A stretch of 15,165 nt of DNA, from NCBI GenBank assembly GCA_038231615.1, contig JBBRLA010000134.1, positions 1-15,165 on the forward strand, given 5' to 3'. Under the pieces are notes generated by a model that was given only the letters and a program-made list of their open reading frames with translations, made no database searches and had not been told where the DNA came from. Below are positions 1 through 6,954 of this stretch, one piece after another. The translations under genes were made by a program, and so were the position numbers. Source of the stretch: JBBRLA01 sp038231615. GTDB taxonomy: Bacteria; Myxococcota_A; Polyangia; Palsa-1104; JAEUJZ01. Numbering within the stretch: position 1 is the stretch's first letter; each line of letters begins with the position of its first letter.

Positions 1-966
1 CCGCGACTGCGCAAACACGTTGAGCACCGGCAGGAACGCCTGGTCCTCGTGTGAGGCAACGTGGGCCACCAGCATGAGCGCCACCGGCTTCGGCAGGTCC
101 GCCCGCCGCGCCGTTGCCAGCAGCAAGGGCAGCTCCTCCTCGGTTTGCTTCAGCAGGCTGTGATCCAGGTTGTCCAGCAACCGCGCCCCGGCGTCCATCA
201 TCCGCGGGTCCTTGCTCGAAAGCCAGGTCCGCGCCAATACCAAGTCCTTCAGATAGAAGTGCAGGCTCTTGACTGCCTCGCTCCGTTGCACATCGTCGCG
301 CTGCGGGTTCAGCGCCTCGGTCTTGAAGATCTCCGGCGCCTCCGACAGGTCCCGCCCTTGCAAGAGGCTGTAGGCCGGGATGATGAAGCTTGGCGAGCCC
401 CCCGAAAGGATGCGCCGGATGCCGTCCAGAAAGAGCTGCCGCGCACCGGCGTCGAAACCGTTCACCTTGTCGCGGCCATGTAGCCACGCCCGCGCCACCT
501 TCCACGCCGCATCGCCCAATCGGCTCGCCGACTGCACCTGGGCATCGCACATCAGGTCGAAGGCCACTGCCAGCACCTGCCGATCGTCCTTTTCCTCCGC
601 GCGGCGGGCCAGCTCTTCCAGAGGAGGGCAGTGGTAGCGATCGCCGCATGCCGCCGCATCGTCGAAGAGCTTCCTGATCGTCCCGCTTTGGGCCCTATCA
701 CCAGTCGTCGCTGTGGACACTGTTGTCTCCCGTCTCCGGGCCCCGCCCACGCTGGTGGTGGCGGCCCGGCTGTCCTTGGCCCCCCGGTCGCAAGCGCCCG
801 ACCCGGCGAGCGCTTCGAACAAGAGGATCCCTATCGCGAAGCGCCGAAGGCGCCGCGGTCCATCGCTCGCGAAGCGCCGAAGGCGCCGCGGTCCATCGCT
901 CGTCAAGCGCCGAAGGCGCCGCGGTCCATCAAATACGCAACATCCGGGTCTCACATGCGAGGCCAT
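1..966 (-). CDS. Exported or lipoprotein-like protein of unknown function (partial, runs off left edge)
   Basis: An open frame of 322 codons without a stop runs from an ATG at 966 through the left edge, so the C-terminus is missing. I do not recognise the family. The N-terminus is unusual. After about 12 residues come nearly three copies of an 11-residue arginine-rich unit (DGPRRLRRFAS). A hydrophobic stretch follows (AIGILLFEALAGSGA, about residues 44-58), then Cys59. This reads as a long basic n-region plus signal-peptide core with an imperfect lipobox (GSGAC), so lipoprotein is possible but not firm. A low-complexity Thr/Ala/Arg linker (about 62-95) leads to a helical body with a Cys pair (C107, C113 in CGDRYHCPPLEEL). 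The reverse complement reads as ordinary protein, while the plus-strand frames here are Arg/Pro/Gln-rich shadows. The ATG lies 15 bp past the stop of the DUF4157 gene and in the same frame. It has no Shine-Dalgarno but a TATAGT box 7 bases upstream. Internal TTG starts in the repeats are possible. Confidence 0.7.
   Translation of the reverse strand, partial: MASHVRPGCCVFDGPRRLRRLTSDGPRRLRRFASDGPRRLRRFAIGILLFEALAGSGACDRGAKDSRAATTSVGGARRRETTVSTATTGDRAQSGTIRKLFDDAAACGDRYHCPPLEELARRAEEKDDRQVLAVAFDLMCDAQVQSASRLGDAAWKVARAWLHGRDKVNGFDAGARQLFLDGIRRILSGGSPSFIIPAYSLLQGRDLSEAPEIFKTEALNPQRDDVQRSEAVKSLHFYLKDLVLARTWLSSKDPRMMDAGARLLDNLDHSLLKQTEEELPLLLATARRADLPKPVALMLVAHVASHEDQAFLPVLNVFAQSR
838..930 (-). repeat. 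33-bp in-frame palindromic tandem repeat, about 2.8 copies
   Basis: Units lie at 838-870, 871-903 and 904-930 (truncated). They differ by single bases: the last base of unit 2 and the first base of unit 3. Each unit contains the inverted repeat GCGCC-ttc-GGCGC on the minus strand, which extends outward with CGCG arms across a two-base bulge. The period is 33 bp, so the repeat keeps frame and encodes 11 residues, DGPRRLRRFAS, on the minus strand. It forms the basic region just ahead of the putative signal-peptide core of the left-edge gene. Confidence 0.9.
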
Positions 967-973
967 GATAAGG

Positions 974-979
974 ACTATA
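974..979 (-). promoter_or_regulatory. Candidate -10 box (TATAGT) for a leaderless start at 966
   Basis: In the 18-bp gap after the DUF4157 stop codon, the minus strand reads GGGTATAGTCCTTATCATG. TATAGT matches the sigma-70 -10 consensus at 5 of 6 positions and ends 7 bases before the ATG, so transcription would begin at or beside the start codon. No good -35 is visible 16-18 bp upstream. The near-identical context at 15079-15096 strengthens the call. Confidence 0.4.
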
Positions 980-981
980 CC

Positions 982-3963
982 CTATTTGAGGTCGCGGTCG
1001 GCGCGCGTCTTGTTCCGTCGCAAGATGCTGTGATAGACGACCTCGGCATTCTGCGTCACGTAGGCGTCCATCACCGGTCGCCACCACGAGACGTCCGCCG
1101 GGTGGGCGACGAACTCGTCCACCAGGTTCATCAGGCGCAAGGCGCCGGGCAGCTTCAGAAGCTCCGCCTCTTTGCCCGTGGCGTCGCCCTGCATGAAGGT
1201 CGAACCCTCCGCCTTGGCGCGCTTCTTTTCTTCCGCGGCGCGGCGGTCCGACTCCGAAAGCACGTCATCATGGGCCTTCTTGCTCTGCGTCGGGTCGGCG
1301 TCGCTCTTGTACTCGTACATGTTGCCGTCGCCGAGCAGCGAGCCGCGGCTTTTCCACACCTCCTGGAGCTGCGCATCGCTGTGCTTGCACGCCTCCAGCG
1401 CCAGGGTGCGCGCCAGGCCGAAGAAGGGCGAGCCCTCCTCGTGCCCCGGTTCTTCCCCCGTCGGGTGGTGGCGGACCAAGTCGCCATCCCCGCCGCTCTT
1501 GTCGTGCTCCGAGTAGGGCTCGTGGTCCTTGCTGATTTCGGAGTGCGAGGGCGGCAGCGGCTTCAGGGACTCGTAATAGGTGCGGATCACCTTCTTGCCG
1601 TCCTTGTCCACGGTCTCCGTCTGCACCTGCTTCACCGGGCCGACCAGCGACTCGACCTTGGCCTTGGGCATCTCCGACAGGTCGCCGTTCTTCAGCCGCC
1701 CTTCGATTGACGTCTTCGACTCGATGCTCTCGACCTGCTCGTGGAAGTGGTGCAGCGCGTCGCCCATGTCCTTGTCGAACTCGGAGTTCGGGTCCTTGGG
1801 ATCACCCGCCGGCCCGCTCTTTTTCTGCTGCTCCTTCTCCCCCGCGGTGCGTCCCGACAAGCTGTCCACTACCGAGATCAGCCCCTGCACGATCTGCGAC
1901 TTGATGGCCTGCTTGATGGCCAACTCGATCTTCTCGACCTCGGCGTTGATCATGTCGATCAGATAGTCGATGGGGATCATCAGCTTCTTGGCATAGGCCA
2001 TGTACTTTTCGACCAGGCCGATCATGCCCTTGGCCTTGTTGTACACGTCCATGTAGTACGACACCGCGTCAGTGATCGGCACTGACTGGGACAGGTGATC
2101 GATGCCCGCGGGCAGGCTCACCGTCCACGGCTTGCCGAAGATCCCCGGGCTGACCGGGAAGCTCTTCCACTTCAGGCTGATGTCCGGCACGGGCTCGACC
2201 ATCCCCGCGCTGCTGAAGCCCTCCATGATACGCGCCCCGGCCATCCCCGCCGGGGTGCTGCTCAAAAGCGCCTTTACCTGCTCCCAGCCGTGCCCCTCGC
2301 CCTTGATCCCGAACATCTGGTCCACCGCGCCGAGCAGCGCGTGCTGGAGCTTGGGCAGCCCTGGCAAAAGGATGTGGGCGATGCTGACCTTGGTGTCGTC
2401 GCCGCCGAAGCTGCCGGTGGTGACCGCAGCCCGCTGCGCCGTCTTGTCCTTGCTCTTGGGGTCCTTGACAGTGGCGTCGAAAAGCGTGTCGACGTAGTAC
2501 TTCTGCTTGGTCTGGGGCGCGCCCAATTCCTTCTGATTCTGGCTGACCACGCCATCGGCAAACTTGGTGGCGTCCTTGTTCTCACCCTTCTTGCCCTTGG
2601 ACTTGAGCGCCTGCTCGATGTAGCCGTTCAACGCCACCTCGACGAAGTTGGAGTGCGAGAAGTAGTCCTCCACCGCGTGGGAGCCCGCCCCGAACTCGCT
2701 GCGCCCGTCGGGGGTGGGGCCCAGATCCGTGGCGTGCAGCCAGCGCTTCTTGGTGGCCTCCACGCTGTTGTAGATGTGGTTCCCCAGGCCGCTGCCGGAG
2801 ATCTCGTAAAGCTTGGCGTTTTCGACCTGCAAACCCTTCCACGCCGAGCCCTGCTCCTGCGCCGCCAGGTCCTTGTCGATGACAGGCGCGGGCCCCTTGT
2901 CCCCCACCACCGCGTCGGGCACCTTGGGTGCGCCGATCTCGATCTTGTTGCCGTTCTTGTCTTTGGCCGTGGGGTCGGTGTTCTTGACCACCGTGTCGGC
3001 GCCGCCGGTGCCCATCGGGTTGTCGATGTGCTCCTCCGTGCGATACGCCCCGATGTGATCCGCTGTGCCGTTCTCGCCGCCGGTGACCAGCCCCGCCGCC
3101 TTGGGCCCCAACTCGATGATCGCCAGCGCCTGGATGATCGCCGAGGTGACGTCGTGCGCGCCCTTGGCGCCGATCTTGGCCCCCTTGGGGCTGGTGACGT
3201 CCTTGGGCAGCCCCTCCAGCCCTTCGATCACTTTGGGCACGTTGAGCTGATTCATGTCGCGCATGAAGTTGCCGCTATAGATCTCCGACACCCCCTCCTT
3301 GCGCGGGTCGTTTGGGTCCAGCTCCTTGCTGCCCGAGGCCGCCTCCGACTCGATGCCACCGTGGCCGTGCACCCCTGCGCCGAACCGCCGGGCGGTGCCC
3401 GGGTCCTGCCCGGGGGTGATCGCCGGCACCTCCTTGCCGCTGGTGACCGCGTCGGCCACTTTGTCGGCCTCATGCTCCGCGCCGTCGCCCCGCTCCCCCA
3501 GGCGCACCTCACCGCGGGCCGGGGCGGCGCCGTTCTGCACCACGTGGGCCAGCTCATGGGCCAAGAGCCGCTCATCGTGGATGTCCCCGGGTTCGCGGAA
3601 GTAGATCTGGTCCCCAATGGTCACGCCGCGAGTGTCGGCGCCTTCGACCTGCGCGGGCGTATCGGTGTGGATGCGCACTTTACCAAAATCGGCGCCAAGC
3701 TTGCGCTCCATGCGACGCCGCACGTCCTCTGGAAGCGGCACTCCGCCGCCCATCTTGGATAAATCTTGGACGGCGTCGCCCTGGCGCTGCTTGCGCACCT
3801 TGGCCGCATAGCTGGCCTTCTGTGCGTTGGCGTGGGGCGTATGCGCGGCCGGGACCACGCCGGTCCCCACCTGCCCGTCCACCTCGACCTCGCACCGTTG
3901 CCGCTGCTCCTCGCCGTGGCGGGCGAGATCGTCGTCTTTCGTAAGGCTTTGGCCGGGTTCCAA
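982..3963 (-). CDS. DUF4157 (HELAH metalloprotease-like) plus Het-C-domain protein; candidate secreted toxin/effector
   Basis: The 993-residue protein has a DUF4157 domain at about residues 75-175: GVPLPEDVRRRMERKLG, then RIHTD, then HELAHVVQ (zinc-type HExxH at H136-H140) and GAEHEAD (E163/E165), a likely third metal ligand. DUF4157 is known as a domain enriched near eCIS loci and in polymorphic toxin-like proteins. A Het-C-like region covers about 380-460, with the signature HAVEDYFSHSNFVEVAL at H429-L445. This resembles fungal heterokaryon-incompatibility HET-C proteins and bacterial homologues. The rest is unassigned: an amphipathic segment at about 640-700 (YMAYAKKLMIPIDYLIDMI) could meet membrane, followed by a charged, His-rich hydrophilic tail (about 705-930). 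No signal peptide is visible. The start is TTG, with AGGTGAAG just upstream and an in-frame TGA 15 bases before it. Met71 is the main alternative. A role as injected or released effector is inference. The gene diverges from an AAA+ ATPase. Confidence 0.9.
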   Translation of the reverse strand: MEPGQSLTKDDDLARHGEEQRQRCEVEVDGQVGTGVVPAAHTPHANAQKASYAAKVRKQRQGDAVQDLSKMGGGVPLPEDVRRRMERKLGADFGKVRIHTDTPAQVEGADTRGVTIGDQIYFREPGDIHDERLLAHELAHVVQNGAAPARGEVRLGERGDGAEHEADKVADAVTSGKEVPAITPGQDPGTARRFGAGVHGHGGIESEAASGSKELDPNDPRKEGVSEIYSGNFMRDMNQLNVPKVIEGLEGLPKDVTSPKGAKIGAKGAHDVTSAIIQALAIIELGPKAAGLVTGGENGTADHIGAYRTEEHIDNPMGTGGADTVVKNTDPTAKDKNGNKIEIGAPKVPDAVVGDKGPAPVIDKDLAAQEQGSAWKGLQVENAKLYEISGSGLGNHIYNSVEATKKRWLHATDLGPTPDGRSEFGAGSHAVEDYFSHSNFVEVALNGYIEQALKSKGKKGENKDATKFADGVVSQNQKELGAPQTKQKYYVDTLFDATVKDPKSKDKTAQRAAVTTGSFGGDDTKVSIAHILLPGLPKLQHALLGAVDQMFGIKGEGHGWEQVKALLSSTPAGMAGARIMEGFSSAGMVEPVPDISLKWKSFPVSPGIFGKPWTVSLPAGIDHLSQSVPITDAVSYYMDVYNKAKGMIGLVEKYMAYAKKLMIPIDYLIDMINAEVEKIELAIKQAIKSQIVQGLISVVDSLSGRTAGEKEQQKKSGPAGDPKDPNSEFDKDMGDALHHFHEQVESIESKTSIEGRLKNGDLSEMPKAKVESLVGPVKQVQTETVDKDGKKVIRTYYESLKPLPPSHSEISKDHEPYSEHDKSGGDGDLVRHHPTGEEPGHEEGSPFFGLARTLALEACKHSDAQLQEVWKSRGSLLGDGNMYEYKSDADPTQSKKAHDDVLSESDRRAAEEKKRAKAEGSTFMQGDATGKEAELLKLPGALRLMNLVDEFVAHPADVSWWRPVMDAYVTQNAEVVYHSILRRNKTRADRDLK

Positions 3964-3965
3964 GA

Positions 3966-3973
3966 CTTCACCT
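3966..3973 (-). promoter_or_regulatory. Shine-Dalgarno supporting the TTG start of the DUF4157/Het-C gene
   Basis: On the minus strand AGGTGAAG ends three bases from TTG (core AGGTG spaced 5). An in-frame TGA lies just upstream of it, so no longer in-frame start is possible. This decides the non-ATG start at 3963. Confidence 0.65.
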
Positions 3974-4057
3974 GCTCTTCAAGTCACGATGCGGAAGGAA
4001 CGGGCCCGCGGGGCCCCTCACCAGTTGTCGGCCGCGGAAAAGAAAGGTTGCCGTGAT

Positions 4058-4086
4058 ATTTTATTATCATCTTCCAGCAAAGTCAC
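4058..4086 (-). promoter_or_regulatory. Candidate sigma-70 promoter for the DUF4157/Het-C gene
   Basis: The 153-bp divergent region holds the main AT-rich patch of this GC-rich locus (about 4053-4070). On the minus strand GTGACT (4086-4081, 4 of 6 to TTGACA) is followed by exactly 17 bases and TAAAAT (4063-4058, 5 of 6 to TATAAT). Transcription would begin near 4050 and give a leader of about 88 nt. That leader includes a GGGCCC-3-GGGCCC inverted repeat at 4002-4016. I could not find an equally good promoter facing the ATPase gene. Confidence 0.4.
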
Positions 4087-4116
4087 TGCAAGATCCTCAA
4101 GAGTGAGGAGAGGTGT

Positions 4117-6369
4117 ATGCCAACTGCGTATAACAGCGCCCAGGAACACGTAGATGAGGAGTTGTCCCGGGTGGCGCTGATGCTGCAAAAGCAGATGTAC
4201 CTGCACTGGGAACAGGGCCTTCTGCCGCGCATGAAGGACGAATTTTCGGGGACCTTCGTCTCCGGCGGCGAGGTCGAGGCGCTGCTCTCAGGCGGGCGGC
4301 CCTTGTCGCCGGAAGCCGAGGGCCGCCTGGCCGAGCTGGACGCCGCACTGGAAGCCTACGGCGAGCGCATCGAGGACCGTTTGAAGGAAGCGCAGCGCCA
4401 GGGCGATCCCCTTCCCTGGGACCAGCTTCGCCGGGCCTTCCGCCTCTCGCCTACCGAGGAGCAGGTGCTCTGGCTGCTGATCGCGGTGGAGACCTGCTCC
4501 CGGCACCGACAGCTAGTGCGCTATCTGATGAACGACGCGGCGCGAGTCAACTCGGACCTCGGCCTGCTGGAACTGTGCGTCTACAGTACCCCGCTCCTTA
4601 GTACCCCCCACCTCAGTGCCCCCCTCCACGGCACCCCCCACTTCAACGCGCCCCAGCGCCGGGAGCGCATGATCGACGAGTTGAGCGCAGACGGACCCCT
4701 CCTGCGCTTCCGGCTGGTCGAGCCGGTGGGCGGCAAGCGCGCGGCGGATGACTTGCCTTTTCTGCTACGGCCCATACGGGTGGCCCCAAGGATCATCGAA
4801 TGGGTCCACGGCAGGGCGGCGCTGGACCGCGAGGTCGCACAGTTCGCGCGGCTGCGCCAGCCCCGCGCGCCCAGGGAATGGATCGGCGCGACGGTGGCGG
4901 GGGACCACGTCAGGGCCCTCCTGCGCGAGGCCGCCCACGCTGGGGACCGCGGCGAGGCGGCGCCGGTGGTAGTGCTGGTGGGTCCGTCTGGCTCGGGCAA
5001 GCACGCGTTGATCGAGTCGGCAGCGTGGGACCTGGGAACCCCGATTCTCGATGTGCAGGCATCGCTCTTGCCCGAGGATCGGGAGGACTTCCTGCGCCTG
5101 TCCCGGGCCTTGCTGCGCGAGACCATGCTGCTGCGGGCGACGCTCGTGCTGACGGAGATCGAGCCGCTTTTATCAGACCCGCGGGGGCGTTTGTTCCTGC
5201 TCGACCAGGTGCTCACGGACCTGCCCGGGCCGGTGGCAGCGACCATGGGGGCGCGGGAGGCGCGGGTGCCGTCGCTCCAGCGCGGGGTGGTGCGGCTGGA
5301 CATGGTGCTACCCACCGAGACCGAGCGCAGCGCCCTGTGGCAGGGCGCCCTGTCAGCGCTGCCGAACACCGGTCTGGCACCGGGCTTCAGCGTGGAACGT
5401 GTGGCGGCGCGCTACCCGGTCACCGGTGGGCTGATCGAGCGAGCGGCGGCGGGGGCGGCGGCGGCGTCAGGAGCCCGGCGACAAGGTGACGTACTGCTAC
5501 TGAGCGAGGCCGACATCCACGCCGGCCTGCGCACCGTGTTGGATGAAAAGATGACCACCCTGGGCACCCGCATCACCCGACACCAGCGGTGGGAGGATCT
5601 GGTCGTGCCACAGGAGACCCACGATCGCATCCAGGAATTCTTGGCACGGCTTCAGTTCCGCCGGCAGGTGTACGAACAATGGGGCTTCGCCCGCAAGCTC
5701 GGCAAGGGCCTGGGGACCAGCGCGCTTTTCTCCGGCCCCCCGGGGACCGGCAAGACCATGGTAGCCGGGCTCATCGCCCAGGAGTTGGGGCTGGACCTGT
5801 ACCAGATTGATTTGAGCCGGGTGGTATCCAAGTGGATCGGGGAGACGGAGAAGAACCTAGGGCAGCTCTTCGAGGCCGCGGAGGCGGGGCACGCCATCTT
5901 GCTCTTCGATGAGGCAGACGCCCTCTTCGGCAAACGCACCGCGGACGTGAAGTCGTCGGTGGACCGCTACGCCAACATGGAGGTGAATTATCTTTTGCAG
6001 CGCATCGAGCACTTCGACGGCATCACCATCCTGACCACCAACCTGGAGTCGTCCATCGATCAGGCGTTCAAACGGCGCCTCAGCTTTCGCCTGGAGTTCC
6101 CCGTGCCCGATATCGAGGAACGAAGGCAGCTTTGGTCCACCATGCTGCCCGATGAGGCGCGGGTGCGGGAGGTGCTGGACTTCGCTGAGCTGGCGCGGAA
6201 GTACGAGATGTCCGGAGGGAACATTCGCAACGCCACGCTGCGCGCCGGCTTCCTCGCAGCCAGCGATCGTTCCGAGGGCATCGCCATGGAACATCTGCGC
6301 CGAGCGGCGGATCTGGAATATGCGGCGATGGGCAAGGTGTTCTCGTCACCGAGACCGGGAAGGCCGTAG
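4117..6369 (+). CDS. Two-module AAA+ ATPase, likely partner of the DUF4157 locus
   Basis: This 750-residue protein has two P-loop modules. The N-terminal 230 residues are helical and include TEEQVLWLLIAVE (113-125), typical of winged-helix-containing AAA+ proteins in effector and eCIS loci. Module 1 (about 255-475) keeps a P-loop, GPSGSGKHA (289-297, K295). The usual Thr after Lys is His, and the Walker B region reads LVLTEIEP without the DE pair, so it is probably inactive. Module 2 (about 490-735) is intact: GPPGTGKT (540-547), LLFDEAD (595-601), sensor 1 N642, arginine-finger candidates R653/R654 and a sensor-2-like GGNIRNATLR (700-709). It presumably remodels or loads protein complexes in the cytoplasm, by family analogy. 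A short STPxL repeat lies in the linker. The ATG follows a strong GAGGAGAGG Shine-Dalgarno. It diverges from the DUF4157/Het-C gene and converges on the oxidoreductase operon. The link to eCIS is inference, since no structural gene is present. Confidence 0.92.
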   Translation: MPTAYNSAQEHVDEELSRVALMLQKQMYLHWEQGLLPRMKDEFSGTFVSGGEVEALLSGGRPLSPEAEGRLAELDAALEAYGERIEDRLKEAQRQGDPLPWDQLRRAFRLSPTEEQVLWLLIAVETCSRHRQLVRYLMNDAARVNSDLGLLELCVYSTPLLSTPHLSAPLHGTPHFNAPQRRERMIDELSADGPLLRFRLVEPVGGKRAADDLPFLLRPIRVAPRIIEWVHGRAALDREVAQFARLRQPRAPREWIGATVAGDHVRALLREAAHAGDRGEAAPVVVLVGPSGSGKHALIESAAWDLGTPILDVQASLLPEDREDFLRLSRALLRETMLLRATLVLTEIEPLLSDPRGRLFLLDQVLTDLPGPVAATMGAREARVPSLQRGVVRLDMVLPTETERSALWQGALSALPNTGLAPGFSVERVAARYPVTGGLIERAAAGAAAASGARRQGDVLLLSEADIHAGLRTVLDEKMTTLGTRITRHQRWEDLVVPQETHDRIQEFLARLQFRRQVYEQWGFARKLGKGLGTSALFSGPPGTGKTMVAGLIAQELGLDLYQIDLSRVVSKWIGETEKNLGQLFEAAEAGHAILLFDEADALFGKRTADVKSSVDRYANMEVNYLLQRIEHFDGITILTTNLESSIDQAFKRRLSFRLEFPVPDIEERRQLWSTMLPDEARVREVLDFAELARKYEMSGGNIRNATLRAGFLAASDRSEGIAMEHLRRAADLEYAAMGKVFSSPRPGRP
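4585..4653 (+). repeat. 15-bp degenerate tandem repeat encoding S/G-T/A-P-x-x in the ATPase
   Basis: Four 15-bp units (4585-4599, 4600-4614, 4615-4629, 4630-4644) and a partial fifth encode STPLL, STPHL, SAPLH, GTPHF and NAP (residues 157-179). Each unit is a short AGTACC-like head with a C-run. It falls between the N-terminal helical region and the first P-loop module. Confidence 0.85.
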
Positions 6370-6387
6370 CCGCGGCGATGGCAGGGC

Positions 6388-6954
6388 CTACTCAGGTAGG
6401 TCGCACGCCCGGTAGCCCACCACGTCGATGCCGTAGTACTCGGCGAAGCGTCGGGCGCGAGGGAGGTGGTCGGCCACGGAGATCACCAGCGCCGTACGCA
6501 GGCCTCGGGAGCGCATGATGCGCCCGGAGAAGCGTACGTTCTGCCAGGTGCTCAGCGCCCTGCCTTCCACCAGGGTCCGTTCCGGCGGCACGCCGTTGTG
6601 CCGGGCCAGGCGGGCCATGACCTCCCCTTCGACCCAGCGATTGTGGGCCGCCCCGCCGGAAAAGAGCAGCGCCCCGACGATGCCTTGCTGGTAGGCCAGG
6701 ACGGCGGCGCGCACCCGGCAGCGTTCGCACGGGGAAGGTCCCCCACCCAGTGAGGCCGGGCATCCCAGCACCAGCGCGACATCGGCGTGCCCGCCCCTGC
6801 CAGCGGCCAGAGTGGCGGTCAGCAGCGTCTCGTCGGGGCGGTCCCGCTGGAACAAGTCATGCCAGCCGACGCAGCCCGAAAAGAAAAGCAGGCCCCACAA
6901 GAAACTAGCCGCGCAGATCGGACGCGACCGTGCGGGCCACTTTCCTGCCGGCAA
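6388..6954 (-). CDS. YdcF/SanA-like DUF218 protein, probable lipoprotein; start uncertain
   Basis: From the TTG at 6954 the protein has 188 residues. It opens with a basic stretch (KWPARSR) and a hydrophobic core (ICAASFLWGLLFF), then a lipobox FSGC with Cys28, so outer or inner membrane anchoring after export is likely. The body matches DUF218: VALVLGCPAS, SGGAAHNRWVEGEVM, GVPPERTLVEGRALSTWQN and ALVISVADHLPRARR. DUF218 proteins (YdcF, SanA, ElyC) act in the envelope; the reaction is not established for most members. Four Cys (C28 and those in GCPA and CERC) are notable. The last 50 bp of the GMC gene overlap this start. A TTG at 6900 would remove the overlap but leave only nine residues before the lipobox Cys. 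Neither has a Shine-Dalgarno, so translational coupling is likely. It is third in the operon and converges with the ATPase gene. Confidence 0.8.
   Translation of the reverse strand: MPAGKWPARSRPICAASFLWGLLFFSGCVGWHDLFQRDRPDETLLTATLAAGRGGHADVALVLGCPASLGGGPSPCERCRVRAAVLAYQQGIVGALLFSGGAAHNRWVEGEVMARLARHNGVPPERTLVEGRALSTWQNVRFSGRIMRSRGLRTALVISVADHLPRARRFAEYYGIDVVGYRACDLPE

Noticed and set aside
631..1710. 359-codon plus-strand open frame including the 33-bp repeats
   Set aside because: It spans the ends of two minus-strand genes, and its translation lacks any domain. The minus-strand reading gives the sensible proteins.
2095..3762. 555-codon plus-strand open frame opposite the DUF4157/Het-C gene
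   Set aside because: It is the exact antisense frame of a gene with recognised domains; the translation is Arg/Leu/Val/Asp-rich without motifs, as expected for a GC-rich shadow.
982..3963. Identification of the locus as a complete contractile injection system
   Set aside because: No tube, sheath, spike, baseplate or tape-measure gene is visible in the window; only the DUF4157 and ATPase features hint at it.
4002..4016. GGGCCC-3-GGGCCC palindrome as a terminator
   Set aside because: It lies between divergent genes, where no transcript needs to end, and lacks a T-run. It is kept only as a leader hairpin possibility.
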